Shown here piece by piece: positions 1-5,025 of a stretch of 5,938 bases of DNA. Every line of letters starts with the position of its first letter. Positions within the stretch are counted from its first letter, which is position 1. This stretch comes from Rhodospirillaceae bacterium (GTDB lineage: Bacteria; Pseudomonadota; Alphaproteobacteria; Rhodospirillales; Magnetovibrionaceae). The DNA lies in assembly GCA_029881835.1 (NCBI GenBank), contig JAOULV010000093.1:1-5938 (forward strand). Reading direction: 5' to 3'. Under the pieces are notes generated by a model. It was not told where the DNA came from and ran no database searches. It saw only the letters and a list, made by a program, of their open reading frames with translations. A program made the translations under genes and the position numbers.

Positions 1-689
1 CGGGTGTGGTAATGGATCTGGCTTCCCGGTTGCACCAAACCGGTTTCGTCCAGCGCATTTATTGAAACCATTAAGCGGGGGCCAAAATTTACTACCGTTG
101 CCACGCGGTCGGGTTCGTGTTCGATTATAGCGCGAACATTAAATGTTGCGTTACCAATGCGTAAATTATCACCCACCGTTAAACCCAGCTTTAACAGCAA
201 ACTGCTGTCTGCCGCCGCGCCAAAAATATCGCCGCGCCGTTCCAATAATTTATGAATGCCTTGCTCATCGGCGCTGGGGGGTGAAAATTTAAGCGCGCTT
301 ATAAGCGGGTATGCGCCATCCACCGCTTTTAATTCCACCAGCGCACGCGTGGTATTTGCCTTGGCTTGGTCGGCCATGGTTTGCGCCATGGCTTTCATTT
401 CAACGGTTTTGGAAATTTTTGCAGAATTGTTTTTTAAATAATTTATTGCATCATCGCTGGCTTCAAGATGCTGGGTGCGAAAATCCGCATCACCGCCAAG
501 CAAGCGTCTGGCATCGGTTTCAAGACCGGCTTTTACCGATGCGTTAAGCGAACCCACCGCCGCAATCGCCGCCACGCCCAATGTGATGCAGGCTAAAAAT
601 ACCCAAAAACCTTTTAAACCCGTGCGCATTTCGCGCCGCGCCACCCGCCAGGCCAATTGGGTGGTTGAATTATTTGTTGTATTTATCAT
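1..689 (-). CDS. ybbP: YbbP-like ABC transporter permease (FtsX/MacB superfamily), C-terminus beyond the window
   Basis: Membrane subunit of a MacB/LolCE-type (type VII) ABC transporter, partnered with the ATPase encoded just upstream. Reading from the ATG at 689, 229 codons are open to the window edge. The full protein would be several hundred residues longer (E. coli YbbP is about 800). Visible parts are a cytoplasmic N-terminus with a basic stretch (RVARREMR, residues 15-22), a first membrane helix at about 28-49 (FWVFLACITLGVAAIAAVGS), then the start of a periplasmic domain typical of this family, with ARRLLGGDADF at 60-70 and a PGSQIHY segment at 221-227. The start lies 20 nt inside the end of the ATPase gene, which indicates translational coupling. 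In-frame TTG codons at 692 and 695 follow a TAG and are less likely starts. Family assignment rests on the N-terminal pattern and the tesA/ybbA context. The substrate cannot be read from the sequence. Confidence 0.85.
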   Translation of the reverse strand, partial: MINTTNNSTTQLAWRVARREMRTGLKGFWVFLACITLGVAAIAAVGSLNASVKAGLETDARRLLGGDADFRTQHLEASDDAINYLKNNSAKISKTVEMKAMAQTMADQAKANTTRALVELKAVDGAYPLISALKFSPPSADEQGIHKLLERRGDIFGAAADSSLLLKLGLTVGDNLRIGNATFNVRAIIEHEPDRVATVVNFGPRLMVSINALDETGLVQPGSQIHYHT

Positions 690-1398
690 CAACAACTAAT
701 CCATCCGCCATGGTTAGTATGCGCGCGCACCTGTCGGCCAATTGTGGTGCATGGGTAATAAGCAACAGCGTTGTTCCCAAACGGCTGTGCAGGTCAAACA
801 ATATTTCCATAACCTGTTCGCCGGTTTTGCCGTCAAGGTTTCCGGTCGGTTCATCGGCCAACAATATTGTGGGCTCGGTTACAAATGCCCGGGCCAAGGC
901 AACGCGCTGTTGTTCGCCACCGGATAATTGACCGGGGTAATGGGTTTTGCGCTTGCTCAGACCTACCGCGTCAAGCTGTATGGCGGCACGCTCAAAGGCA
1001 TCAGGGGTACCGGCAAATTCAAGCGGCAGGGCAACGTTTTCCAACGCATTCATGGTTGGGACCAGATGAAAATTTTGAAACACTATTCCGGTATGCTTGC
1101 GGCGAAAAAGCGCCAATGCGTCTTCGCTCATGTGGGTAATGTCGGTTCCGGCAATTTCAACATTGCCGTCGCTGGGTTTTTCCAAGCCCGCGACAATCAT
1201 CAACATTGATGTTTTGCCCGACCCGCTGGGCCCGACCAGCCCCACGGTTTCGCCCGCACCTATTTTCAGGTCAATGCCGCGCAAAATATTGACCTCACCG
1301 GCATCACTATTTAGGCGAAGATGTACCCCGCCTAGGCTCACGGCAGTATTATTTGCGCCGCTTCCATTCGTCTGGTCTTTTGCTAAACTGTTATCCAT
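670..1398 (-). CDS. ybbA: YbbA-like ABC transporter ATPase (LolD/MacB family)
   Basis: Cytoplasmic ATP-hydrolysing subunit (242 aa) that should dimerise and drive the adjacent YbbP-like permease. Motifs in order: Walker A GPSGSGKT (56-63), Q-loop with Q108 in the VFQNFHLVPTM segment characteristic of LolD/MacB-type ATPases, signature LSGGEQQR (158-165), Walker B ILLADE with catalytic E183, D-loop NLD, and switch histidine H216. The open frame extends back to 1506, but that extension is antisense to the tesA signal-peptide region. The ATG at 1398 has a good Shine-Dalgarno sequence (AGGAAGAA, 6-nt spacer), so I take it as the start. The gene is divergent from tesA with overlapping start codons. 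In E. coli ybbA-ybbP is also divergent from tesA, so the layout looks conserved. A role in moving lipid-like or hydrophobic molecules, linked to the TesA hydrolase, is an inference from family and context. Confidence 0.93.
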   Translation of the reverse strand: MDNSLAKDQTNGSGANNTAVSLGGVHLRLNSDAGEVNILRGIDLKIGAGETVGLVGPSGSGKTSMLMIVAGLEKPSDGNVEIAGTDITHMSEDALALFRRKHTGIVFQNFHLVPTMNALENVALPLEFAGTPDAFERAAIQLDAVGLSKRKTHYPGQLSGGEQQRVALARAFVTEPTILLADEPTGNLDGKTGEQVMEILFDLHSRLGTTLLLITHAPQLADRCARILTMADGLVVDDKYNK

Positions 1399-2068
1399 GA
1401 AAAATTCTTCCTGTTTTTTCCGTTTTATATATATAGCAATATTTTGTCTCTGGGGCATTTCTGGGGCAGGTATGGCAATGGCGCAAAATAATAGCACCAT
1501 AACCATATTGGCCTTGGGCGACAGCCTGACCGCAGGTTACGGGCTGGACAAGGGTCTGTCATTCCCAGACAGGCTAAGCACACGCCTGAAAGAAATGGGC
1601 CTAAATATAAAAATAATCAATGGTGGGGTTTCGGGCGATACCTCGGCCGGGGGCTTGGCCCGGTTAAATTGGCTGCTCGGCCCTGTCGATATGCCAGACG
1701 GCGTTATTGTGGCCATTGGGGCCAATGATGGTTTGCGCGCACTTGAACCCGGTGAAACCAGAAAAAATATCAACGCAATTTTAAAAACCCTAAAACAGAA
1801 AAAAACCCCAGCCCTGTTGGCCGGTATGCAGGCGCCACCTAATTTAGGCAGTGACTATGTGAACGAATTTAATTCAATTTATCCGGAAATGGCGGCGCAA
1901 TATGGTGCGGTATTTTATCCGTTTTTTTTAGATGGCGTTGCCGCGCAACCGGAACTTAACCAAGATGATGGTATCCACCCAAACGTGACAGGGGTGGATA
2001 AAATTGTCGAACAAATGTTGCCCAGCGTTTTGCAGTTGGTAGAACAAATAAAAAAACAAAAATTTTAA
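1397..2068 (+). CDS. tesA: TesA-type SGNH/GDSL hydrolase (periplasmic acyl-CoA thioesterase I / lysophospholipase / arylesterase)
   Basis: Exported serine esterase of 223 aa. Residues 1-29 form a signal peptide: a short polar start with K2 and R9, a hydrophobic core at about 10-25, and a likely cut after AMA. The SGNH blocks are all present. Block I is GDSLTAGYG with nucleophile S43. Block II is SGDTSAGG with oxyanion G80. Block III is GAND with N110. Block V is DGIHPN with D191 and H194 completing the triad. The spacing matches E. coli TesA. The open frame runs back to 1097 inside ybbA on the other strand, but the ATG at 1397 is chosen because it gives a proper signal peptide. No clear Shine-Dalgarno sequence precedes it. 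TATTAT at 1347-1352 is a possible -10 without a good -35. It is followed 9 nt later by tas. Its neighbour ybbAP suggests it acts on lipids or esters delivered by that transporter (inference). Confidence 0.93.
   Translation: MKNSSCFFRFIYIAIFCLWGISGAGMAMAQNNSTITILALGDSLTAGYGLDKGLSFPDRLSTRLKEMGLNIKIINGGVSGDTSAGGLARLNWLLGPVDMPDGVIVAIGANDGLRALEPGETRKNINAILKTLKQKKTPALLAGMQAPPNLGSDYVNEFNSIYPEMAAQYGAVFYPFFLDGVAAQPELNQDDGIHPNVTGVDKIVEQMLPSVLQLVEQIKKQKF
1405..1412 (-). promoter_or_regulatory. Ribosome binding site of ybbA, located inside the tesA coding sequence
   Basis: On the minus strand the bases read AGGAAGAA, 6 nt before the ATG at 1398. This decides the start of the ATPase gene against the longer open frame. 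The same bases are codons 3-6 of tesA on the other strand. Upstream on the minus strand an AT-only stretch (plus strand 1423-1435, reading TATATATATAAAA on the minus strand) could act as a -10 element. I see no convincing -35. Confidence 0.7.
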
Positions 2069-2077
2069 GGAAGTAAA

Positions 2078-3115
2078 ATGGATTTTGTTACACTTGGGCG
2101 CAGCGATATTAAAGTAAGCAAAGTTAGCCTTGGTACCATGACGTGGGGGCAACAAAACACGCAAGAAGATGCCTTTGCCCAGATGGACATGGCGCTTGAA
2201 CGGGGCATCAATTTTTTTGACACCGCCGAGCTTTATTCCGTTCCGCCCAAAGCCGAAACCTATGGCGCGACCGAAAAAATAATCGGCAACTGGTTTAGCG
2301 CCAGAAACGCGCGCGATAAAGTTATACTGGCGTCCAAGGTTTCTGGTCCGGGGCTGGATTATATGCGCGACCTGCCACGCAAGCACGACAGACGAAACAT
2401 CGAAGCCGCCCTTGATGGCAGCTTAAAGCGCCTGCAAACAGATTATATTGATCTTTATTATCTGCATTGGCCCGAACGCAGCACAAATTATTTTGGCAAG
2501 TTGGGCTATGAACATGACATACTTGATGTTAACTGGACACCATTGGAAGAAACCTTAAGCGTATTGGCCGATGCGCAAAAGGCCGGCAAAATACGCGCCG
2601 TCGGCGTTTCCAATGAGACCCCGTGGGGGGTGATGAAATTTTTAGAAATCGCCGGGCGCAGTGGCTTGCCCCGAATTGCCGGTGTGCAAAACCCGTATAA
2701 TTTATTAAATCGCAGTTATGAAATAGGCCTTGCGGAAATTTCCATGCGCGAAGATTGCCCCTTGCTCGCCTATTCGCCCCTTGGCTTTGGCACGTTAAGC
2801 GGCAAATATTTGGGCGGAAAAAAACCAATTGGTGCCAGAATAACCCTGTTTGATAGCTACAAAAGATATACCAAACCACTAGCCATAAAAGCGACCGAAC
2901 GCTACGCCAGTCTTGCCCAAGATCATGGTCTTGATCCGGCGGCCATGGCGCTTGCGTTTGTTAATGCGCAACCTTTTGTTGCCAGCAACATAATTGGCGC
3001 AACCACAATGCAGCAACTGACCAGCAATATTGATGCTTATGAATTAAAGCTATCGCCCGAAATAATTTTGGCAATAAACGAAATTCACAAAGAAATTCCC
3101 AATCCGGCACCATAG
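2078..3115 (+). CDS. tas: Tas-like NADP(H)-dependent aldo-keto reductase
   Basis: Cytoplasmic oxidoreductase (345 aa, against 346 in E. coli Tas) with a single aldo-keto reductase (beta/alpha)8 barrel. It would reduce aldehydes or ketones with NADPH; the physiological substrate is not known from sequence. Family hallmarks closely follow E. coli Tas: LGTMTWG (18-24), GINFFDTAELYSVPPKAET (43-61), ASKVSGP (85-91), LKRLQTDYIDLYYLHWP (116-132), GVSNET (176-181), IQNPY-like VQNPYNLLNRS (203-213), and IGATTM near the C-terminus (306-311). The catalytic tetrad is D48, Y53, K87 and H130. A Shine-Dalgarno sequence AAGGAAG (2067-2073) overlaps the tesA stop codon, so the two genes are probably co-transcribed. 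The transcript ends at the hairpin at 3149-3179. Family and probable orthology are clear; the link to TesA function is only by position. Confidence 0.95.
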   Translation: MDFVTLGRSDIKVSKVSLGTMTWGQQNTQEDAFAQMDMALERGINFFDTAELYSVPPKAETYGATEKIIGNWFSARNARDKVILASKVSGPGLDYMRDLPRKHDRRNIEAALDGSLKRLQTDYIDLYYLHWPERSTNYFGKLGYEHDILDVNWTPLEETLSVLADAQKAGKIRAVGVSNETPWGVMKFLEIAGRSGLPRIAGVQNPYNLLNRSYEIGLAEISMREDCPLLAYSPLGFGTLSGKYLGGKKPIGARITLFDSYKRYTKPLAIKATERYASLAQDHGLDPAAMALAFVNAQPFVASNIIGATTMQQLTSNIDAYELKLSPEIILAINEIHKEIPNPAP

Positions 3116-3117
3116 AT

Positions 3118-3153
3118 AAAACGAAAGACAAAACAAAAGACAAAACGAAAACC
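3118..3153. repeat. Three tandem 12-bp repeats after tas
   Basis: Units AAAACGAAAGAC (3118-3129), AAAACAAAAGAC (3130-3141) and AAAACGAAAACC (3142-3153) follow the tas stop directly. The last unit runs into the left arm of the terminator. On the minus strand the block is T-rich and can serve as the tail of a terminator read in that direction. It may be simple slippage expansion. Confidence 0.75.
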
Positions 3154-3179
3154 CGCCCCTTTTATAAAGAGGCGGGTTT
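3149..3179. terminator. Rho-independent terminator, probably bidirectional
   Basis: The arms AAACCCGCC (3149-3157) and GGCGGGTTT (3171-3179) pair perfectly over 9 bp. After one C-A mismatch a further 4 bp (3159-3162 with 3166-3169) close on a 3-nt loop. On the plus strand the stem is followed by CATTTT and it lies 33 nt after the tas stop. On the minus strand it is followed by a T-rich run formed by the 12-bp repeats, so it can also stop transcripts from the two small minus-strand genes. Confidence 0.88.
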
Positions 3180-3185
3180 CATTTT

Positions 3186-3283
3186 CGGTATCATCCCAAA
3201 GTGAGGGAGGGGGGAAATGGTCTTTGAAACAATACCGTTTTTAAGAATGAAAAAGAATCCAGGGGGGATAGATTATTTCATTC
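3186..3283. other. Two nested imperfect hairpins in the convergent intergenic region
   Basis: Between the terminator and the stop of the small secreted-protein gene are two nested inverted repeats. The first pairs CGGTAT (3186-3191) with ATACCG (3232-3237), and inside it CAAAG (3197-3201) with CTTTG (3222-3226); the plus strand then reads TTTTT. The second pairs GAATGAAA (3245-3252) with TTTCATTC (3276-3283), with an inner ATCC/GGAT stem (3257-3260, 3266-3269). On the minus strand the second lies 8 nt after the stop codon, so it could be a 3'-UTR stem that protects or attenuates that transcript. The stems are weak and no function is shown. The enclosed plus-strand sequence is G-rich. Confidence 0.4.
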
Positions 3284-3291
3284 ACTAAAAG

Positions 3292-3666
3292 TTAGTTGCG
3301 CTCACCTAGCTGCGAACGGCCTGCTTCTTGAAGCTTAATTTCTTCCATAATTGCCACGCGGTTGGCAGCTTGTTTTGCGTGGATTTTTTCAATCACGTCA
3401 CGCAATTCGGTATTTTTGGCGCTAATTTGTTTTTTGACAAGCGCGCGGTTGGCAGCTTGCTTTGCATGAATGTTTTTAAGAACATCTTGCAGGTGTGCAG
3501 GGGCAGCAACATTATTTTTGGAAGCAACGTACTGCATAACGGCTGCACGGTTTTCAGCTTGTTTGGCGTGGATTTTTTCAATCACGCTTGCTGATACACC
3601 GGCGTTTGCGCTAAAGGCGGTTAAAGAAATTACACTAACGGCTGCGATTGCAAATACTTTTTTCAT
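3292..3666 (-). CDS. Small secreted protein with three IHAKQAxNR repeats, function unknown
   Basis: I do not recognise this 124-residue protein. It begins with a clear Sec signal peptide (MKKVFAIAAVSVISLTAFSANA, likely cut after ANA at 22), so it should be periplasmic or secreted. The mature part is almost entirely three copies of a helix-forming unit with the core IHAKQAxNR at residues 32-40, 66-74 and 95-103, each preceded by V-I/L-x-K/N and followed by a mixed charged/hydrophobic stretch. Each copy has one conserved histidine (H33, H67, H96). There are no cysteines, lysine and arginine are frequent, and the tail is GERN. The frame also offers an ATG 9 nt upstream (3675), but AAGGATG lies directly on it and is well spaced for the ATG at 3666, so I use 3666. 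It is preceded on the same strand by the 83-aa membrane protein gene. A metal-binding, scaffold or nucleic-acid/envelope-binding role is possible but unproven. Confidence 0.85.
   Translation of the reverse strand: MKKVFAIAAVSVISLTAFSANAGVSASVIEKIHAKQAENRAAVMQYVASKNNVAAPAHLQDVLKNIHAKQAANRALVKKQISAKNTELRDVIEKIHAKQAANRVAIMEEIKLQEAGRSQLGERN
3361..3588 (-). repeat. Three 39-bp intragenic repeats encoding the IHAKQAxNR helix
   Basis: The repeats lie at 3361-3399, 3448-3486 and 3550-3588. They are offset by 87 and 102 nt, that is 29 and 34 codons, so reading frame is kept. The two outer copies differ at only 5 of 39 positions; the middle copy is more diverged at DNA level but keeps the same protein core. 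This points to duplication within the gene, possibly with later gene conversion between the outer copies. Confidence 0.85.
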
Positions 3667-3672
3667 TTTATT

Positions 3673-3679
3673 CATCCTT
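3673..3679 (-). promoter_or_regulatory. Ribosome binding site that sets the start of the repeat-protein gene
   Basis: The minus strand reads AAGGATG with 6 nt before the ATG at 3666 (9 nt counted from the GG). The ATG within this site (3675) would have no room for a ribosome binding site, which argues for the shorter protein. Confidence 0.6.
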
Positions 3680-3723
3680 TTGTGTTTGTTGAACGTGTTG
3701 TTATTGAACTGATTGCAAACTTT

Positions 3724-3975
3724 TTATGCACCCGGCGCATAAATTGAATAGGTGTCATAAAAATTGGCGAATATTGAAGCCTTGGCCAGCATTGCGGCTG
3801 ACATGGTTGCGGCTAATGCAAGACACACGTTAATGGGTCGCATTGATATTGTGGTTTCTTCGCCATTTCTTTCTTGTGTCCGCTTGGCAGCGTAAAGAAC
3901 TGCCGCGGCGAACCCGAACATGAGGGCAAAACCAACAACGTAAATATTGCCGGGGTCGAGTATGGTATGTATCAT
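3724..3975 (-). CDS. Small inner-membrane protein with two transmembrane helices, function unknown
   Basis: I do not recognise this 83-residue protein. It has two hydrophobic helices, at about 11-30 (IYVVGFALMFGFAAAVLYAA) and about 48-70. Between them is a charged loop with K31, R32, R36 and R46. By the positive-inside rule the loop is cytoplasmic and both ends face the periplasm, giving a hairpin topology. The C-terminal tail (NFYDTYSIYAPGA) contains three tyrosines. The start is supported by AAGGGA (minus strand, 3983-3988) 7 nt before the ATG. The repeat-protein gene starts 57 nt after its stop on the same strand with no obvious terminator between, so the two probably form one transcript. 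The 5' leader back to the candidate promoter would be about 165 nt. Reality of the gene is supported by start signal, membrane pattern and position, but not by a known family. Confidence 0.72.
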   Translation of the reverse strand: MIHTILDPGNIYVVGFALMFGFAAAVLYAAKRTQERNGEETTISMRPINVCLALAATMSAAMLAKASIFANFYDTYSIYAPGA

Positions 3976-4169
3976 TTTTTCGTCCCTTCGTTTTGCTTGT
4001 TAAAATTCATATTCAGTTTCAGTTTGTGAGCAGATAATTTTGTTTGTTCATCCGTTCGTTGGATAAGAAAATACAAAACCCGCATTGAACCGACCCTTAA
4101 TATGCCATTCAGCTAATGTTCATATACCGCACCAACTTTCGCGCGGTTTATGGTCTTGCCTTACCAAGG

Positions 4170-4189
4170 GGTGTGATGTTCATCACACC
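4170..4189. promoter_or_regulatory. Perfect palindrome of Crp/Fnr-family operator type
   Basis: GGTGTGATG-TT-CATCACACC is a perfect inverted repeat with 9-bp arms. It contains TGTGA-N6-TCACA, the core of the E. coli CRP consensus, and the overlapping TGAT-N4-ATCA is close to an FNR site with the outer T replaced by G. On the minus strand a CATAAA (4147-4152) would be a -10 element giving a start near 4140, about 40 nt from the palindrome centre. That is the spacing of a class II activator site and would drive the 83-aa and repeat-protein genes. On the plus strand TATAGG (4223-4228) is a weaker -10 with no sound gene behind it. The promoter assignment is inference; the palindrome itself is directly seen. 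Confidence 0.65.
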
Positions 4190-4214
4190 TAAATCATTGA
4201 TTTTTAATGATTTA
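4190..4214. repeat. Second perfect 9-bp inverted repeat abutting the operator
   Basis: TAAATCATT (4190-4198) and AATGATTTA (4206-4214) pair perfectly around a 7-nt AT-rich spacer. The repeat begins at the base right after the Crp/Fnr-type palindrome. It could be a binding site for a second regulator or an AT-rich hairpin. It has no T-run after it and is unlikely to be a terminator. Confidence 0.6.
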
Positions 4215-4346
4215 TGCCTTGTTATAGGGACAACGACTGAGATGGAGATTTAATCCATGCACGCAAAACATGGCAGGTATGCAAGGGTTTTTTGCTTAAA
4301 TTTTAAGGTTGGGCGTTTATTCGGGCGCCAGCTTTTGCGCCGACGT

Positions 4347-5021
4347 TCAGATGCCCAGCAGTTTTGGCAATTCATCCATAGAAGAAAATTTTTTATCCGC
4401 GCCTGCATTATTTATCCGCGCCATAAAATTGGGCGCCTTTGTATGCCCGCCACCGCTAAAAGCAAAAACCCGCATCAGGGCATTTTTGCCAGCAGTTATT
4501 CCTGCCGGGCTGTCTTCAATAACGATGGTGTTTTGTGCGGCTACGCCCATTTTACCTGCGCTTAATAAAAATAAATCGGGCGCTGGTTTACCATTGGTAA
4601 CATTGGTTGCGCTAAAAATATTGCCATCAAATAATTCCAGCAAATTAGTAATTGAAAGCGAATGGGTTATTTTTTCAATGCTACCGCTTGATGCCACGCA
4701 AACCTTTATTCCGTGGCTTTTTAACAATTTAATTATGTGTTCGGCACCGGGCAGGGCTTTTAATTCTTTTTCAAATGCCGCGCGATCAAGGGCGCGTAAT
4801 TGTTCAACGAAATTATCCGGCAACTGTATTTGCCATTTTGTAATGATAATTTTTTCAACACTGCTAAGGGAAAGCCCGGTAAACAATTCCAAACATTCGT
4901 CAGTCGTGGTGGCACGCCCATGGGTGGAAATATATTGGGCCAAAACCTTTGCCGCTATGGGTTCGCTATCAACCAAAACGCCATCGCAATCAAAAATCAC
5001 TAATTCAGGAATGCTTGCCAT
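4347..5021 (-). CDS. HAD superfamily hydrolase, subfamily IA (phosphatase or phosphomutase-like)
   Basis: Cytoplasmic phosphatase of 224 aa, similar in layout to YieH/beta-phosphoglucomutase-type HAD-IA enzymes. Motif I is FDCDGVLVDSE with nucleophile D11 and acid/base D13. Residues about 20-90 form the helical cap. Motif II is VASSG with S111. Motif III is K145 in GKPAPD. Motif IV is IEDSPAG with E169 and D170 for magnesium. A FSGGGH segment (188-193) resembles alphaproteobacterial members. Substrate is not readable: sugar phosphates such as 6-phosphogluconate or phosphoglycolate are typical for relatives. The ATG at 5021 lies 4 nt after the stop of the ketosamine-kinase gene, with only a weak GGGTA upstream, so translation is probably coupled. 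This pairing hints that it acts on a phosphosugar produced after the kinase, which is an inference. Confidence 0.93.
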   Translation of the reverse strand: MASIPELVIFDCDGVLVDSEPIAAKVLAQYISTHGRATTTDECLELFTGLSLSSVEKIIITKWQIQLPDNFVEQLRALDRAAFEKELKALPGAEHIIKLLKSHGIKVCVASSGSIEKITHSLSITNLLELFDGNIFSATNVTNGKPAPDLFLLSAGKMGVAAQNTIVIEDSPAGITAGKNALMRVFAFSGGGHTKAPNFMARINNAGADKKFSSMDELPKLLGI

Positions 5022-5025
5022 TTAA

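Larger units (their letters stand above)
3976..4346. other. Non-coding stretch between the small-gene pair and the HAD phosphatase gene
   Basis: I see no convincing gene in these 371 bases. They hold the Crp/Fnr-type palindrome and the adjoining inverted repeat (listed separately). ATGTTCAT occurs at 4116-4123 and again at 4176-4183 within the palindrome. CCATG/CATGG is a short inverted repeat (4255-4259, 4269-4273). A GGCGC/GCGCC stem of 5 bp (4324-4328, 4337-4341) lies just past the HAD gene stop. That stem has no T-run on the minus strand, so it is at best a weak terminator for the kinase-phosphatase operon. Promoters for the 83-aa gene must lie here. Confidence 0.6.

Noticed and set aside
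1097..1396. 100-residue N-terminal extension of tesA
   Set aside because: It is antisense to well-supported ybbA sequence and would bury the signal peptide in the middle of the protein.
1399..1506. 36-residue N-terminal extension of ybbA
   Set aside because: It is antisense to the tesA signal-peptide region and GDSL block, and the ATG at 1398 has a good ribosome binding site.
3205..3267. G-runs as a possible G-quadruplex
   Set aside because: Only two compact G-tracts lie close together and the next run is about 50 nt away, so a canonical four-tract quadruplex is not supported.
3361..3588. Three spaced repeats as a possible CRISPR array
   Set aside because: Spacing is uneven (87 and 102 nt), the repeats are in frame inside a gene with a signal peptide, and the spacers are coding.
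4324..4341. GGCGC/GCGCC hairpin as terminator of the kinase-phosphatase operon
   Set aside because: The stem is only 5 bp and no T-run follows on the minus strand, so I mention it only in the intergenic description.
4257..4565. Plus-strand 102-codon open frame with a plausible GGAG before its ATG
   Set aside because: From 4347 onward it is antisense to the HAD phosphatase gene, whose motifs are intact. The product looks like an arginine/histidine/cysteine-rich shadow translation with no domain. The good start signal alone is not enough.
4309..5025. Long plus-strand open frame of 238 codons opposite the HAD gene
   Set aside because: It mirrors the minus-strand HAD coding sequence, which carries all four HAD motifs. 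The plus-strand product has no recognisable features.
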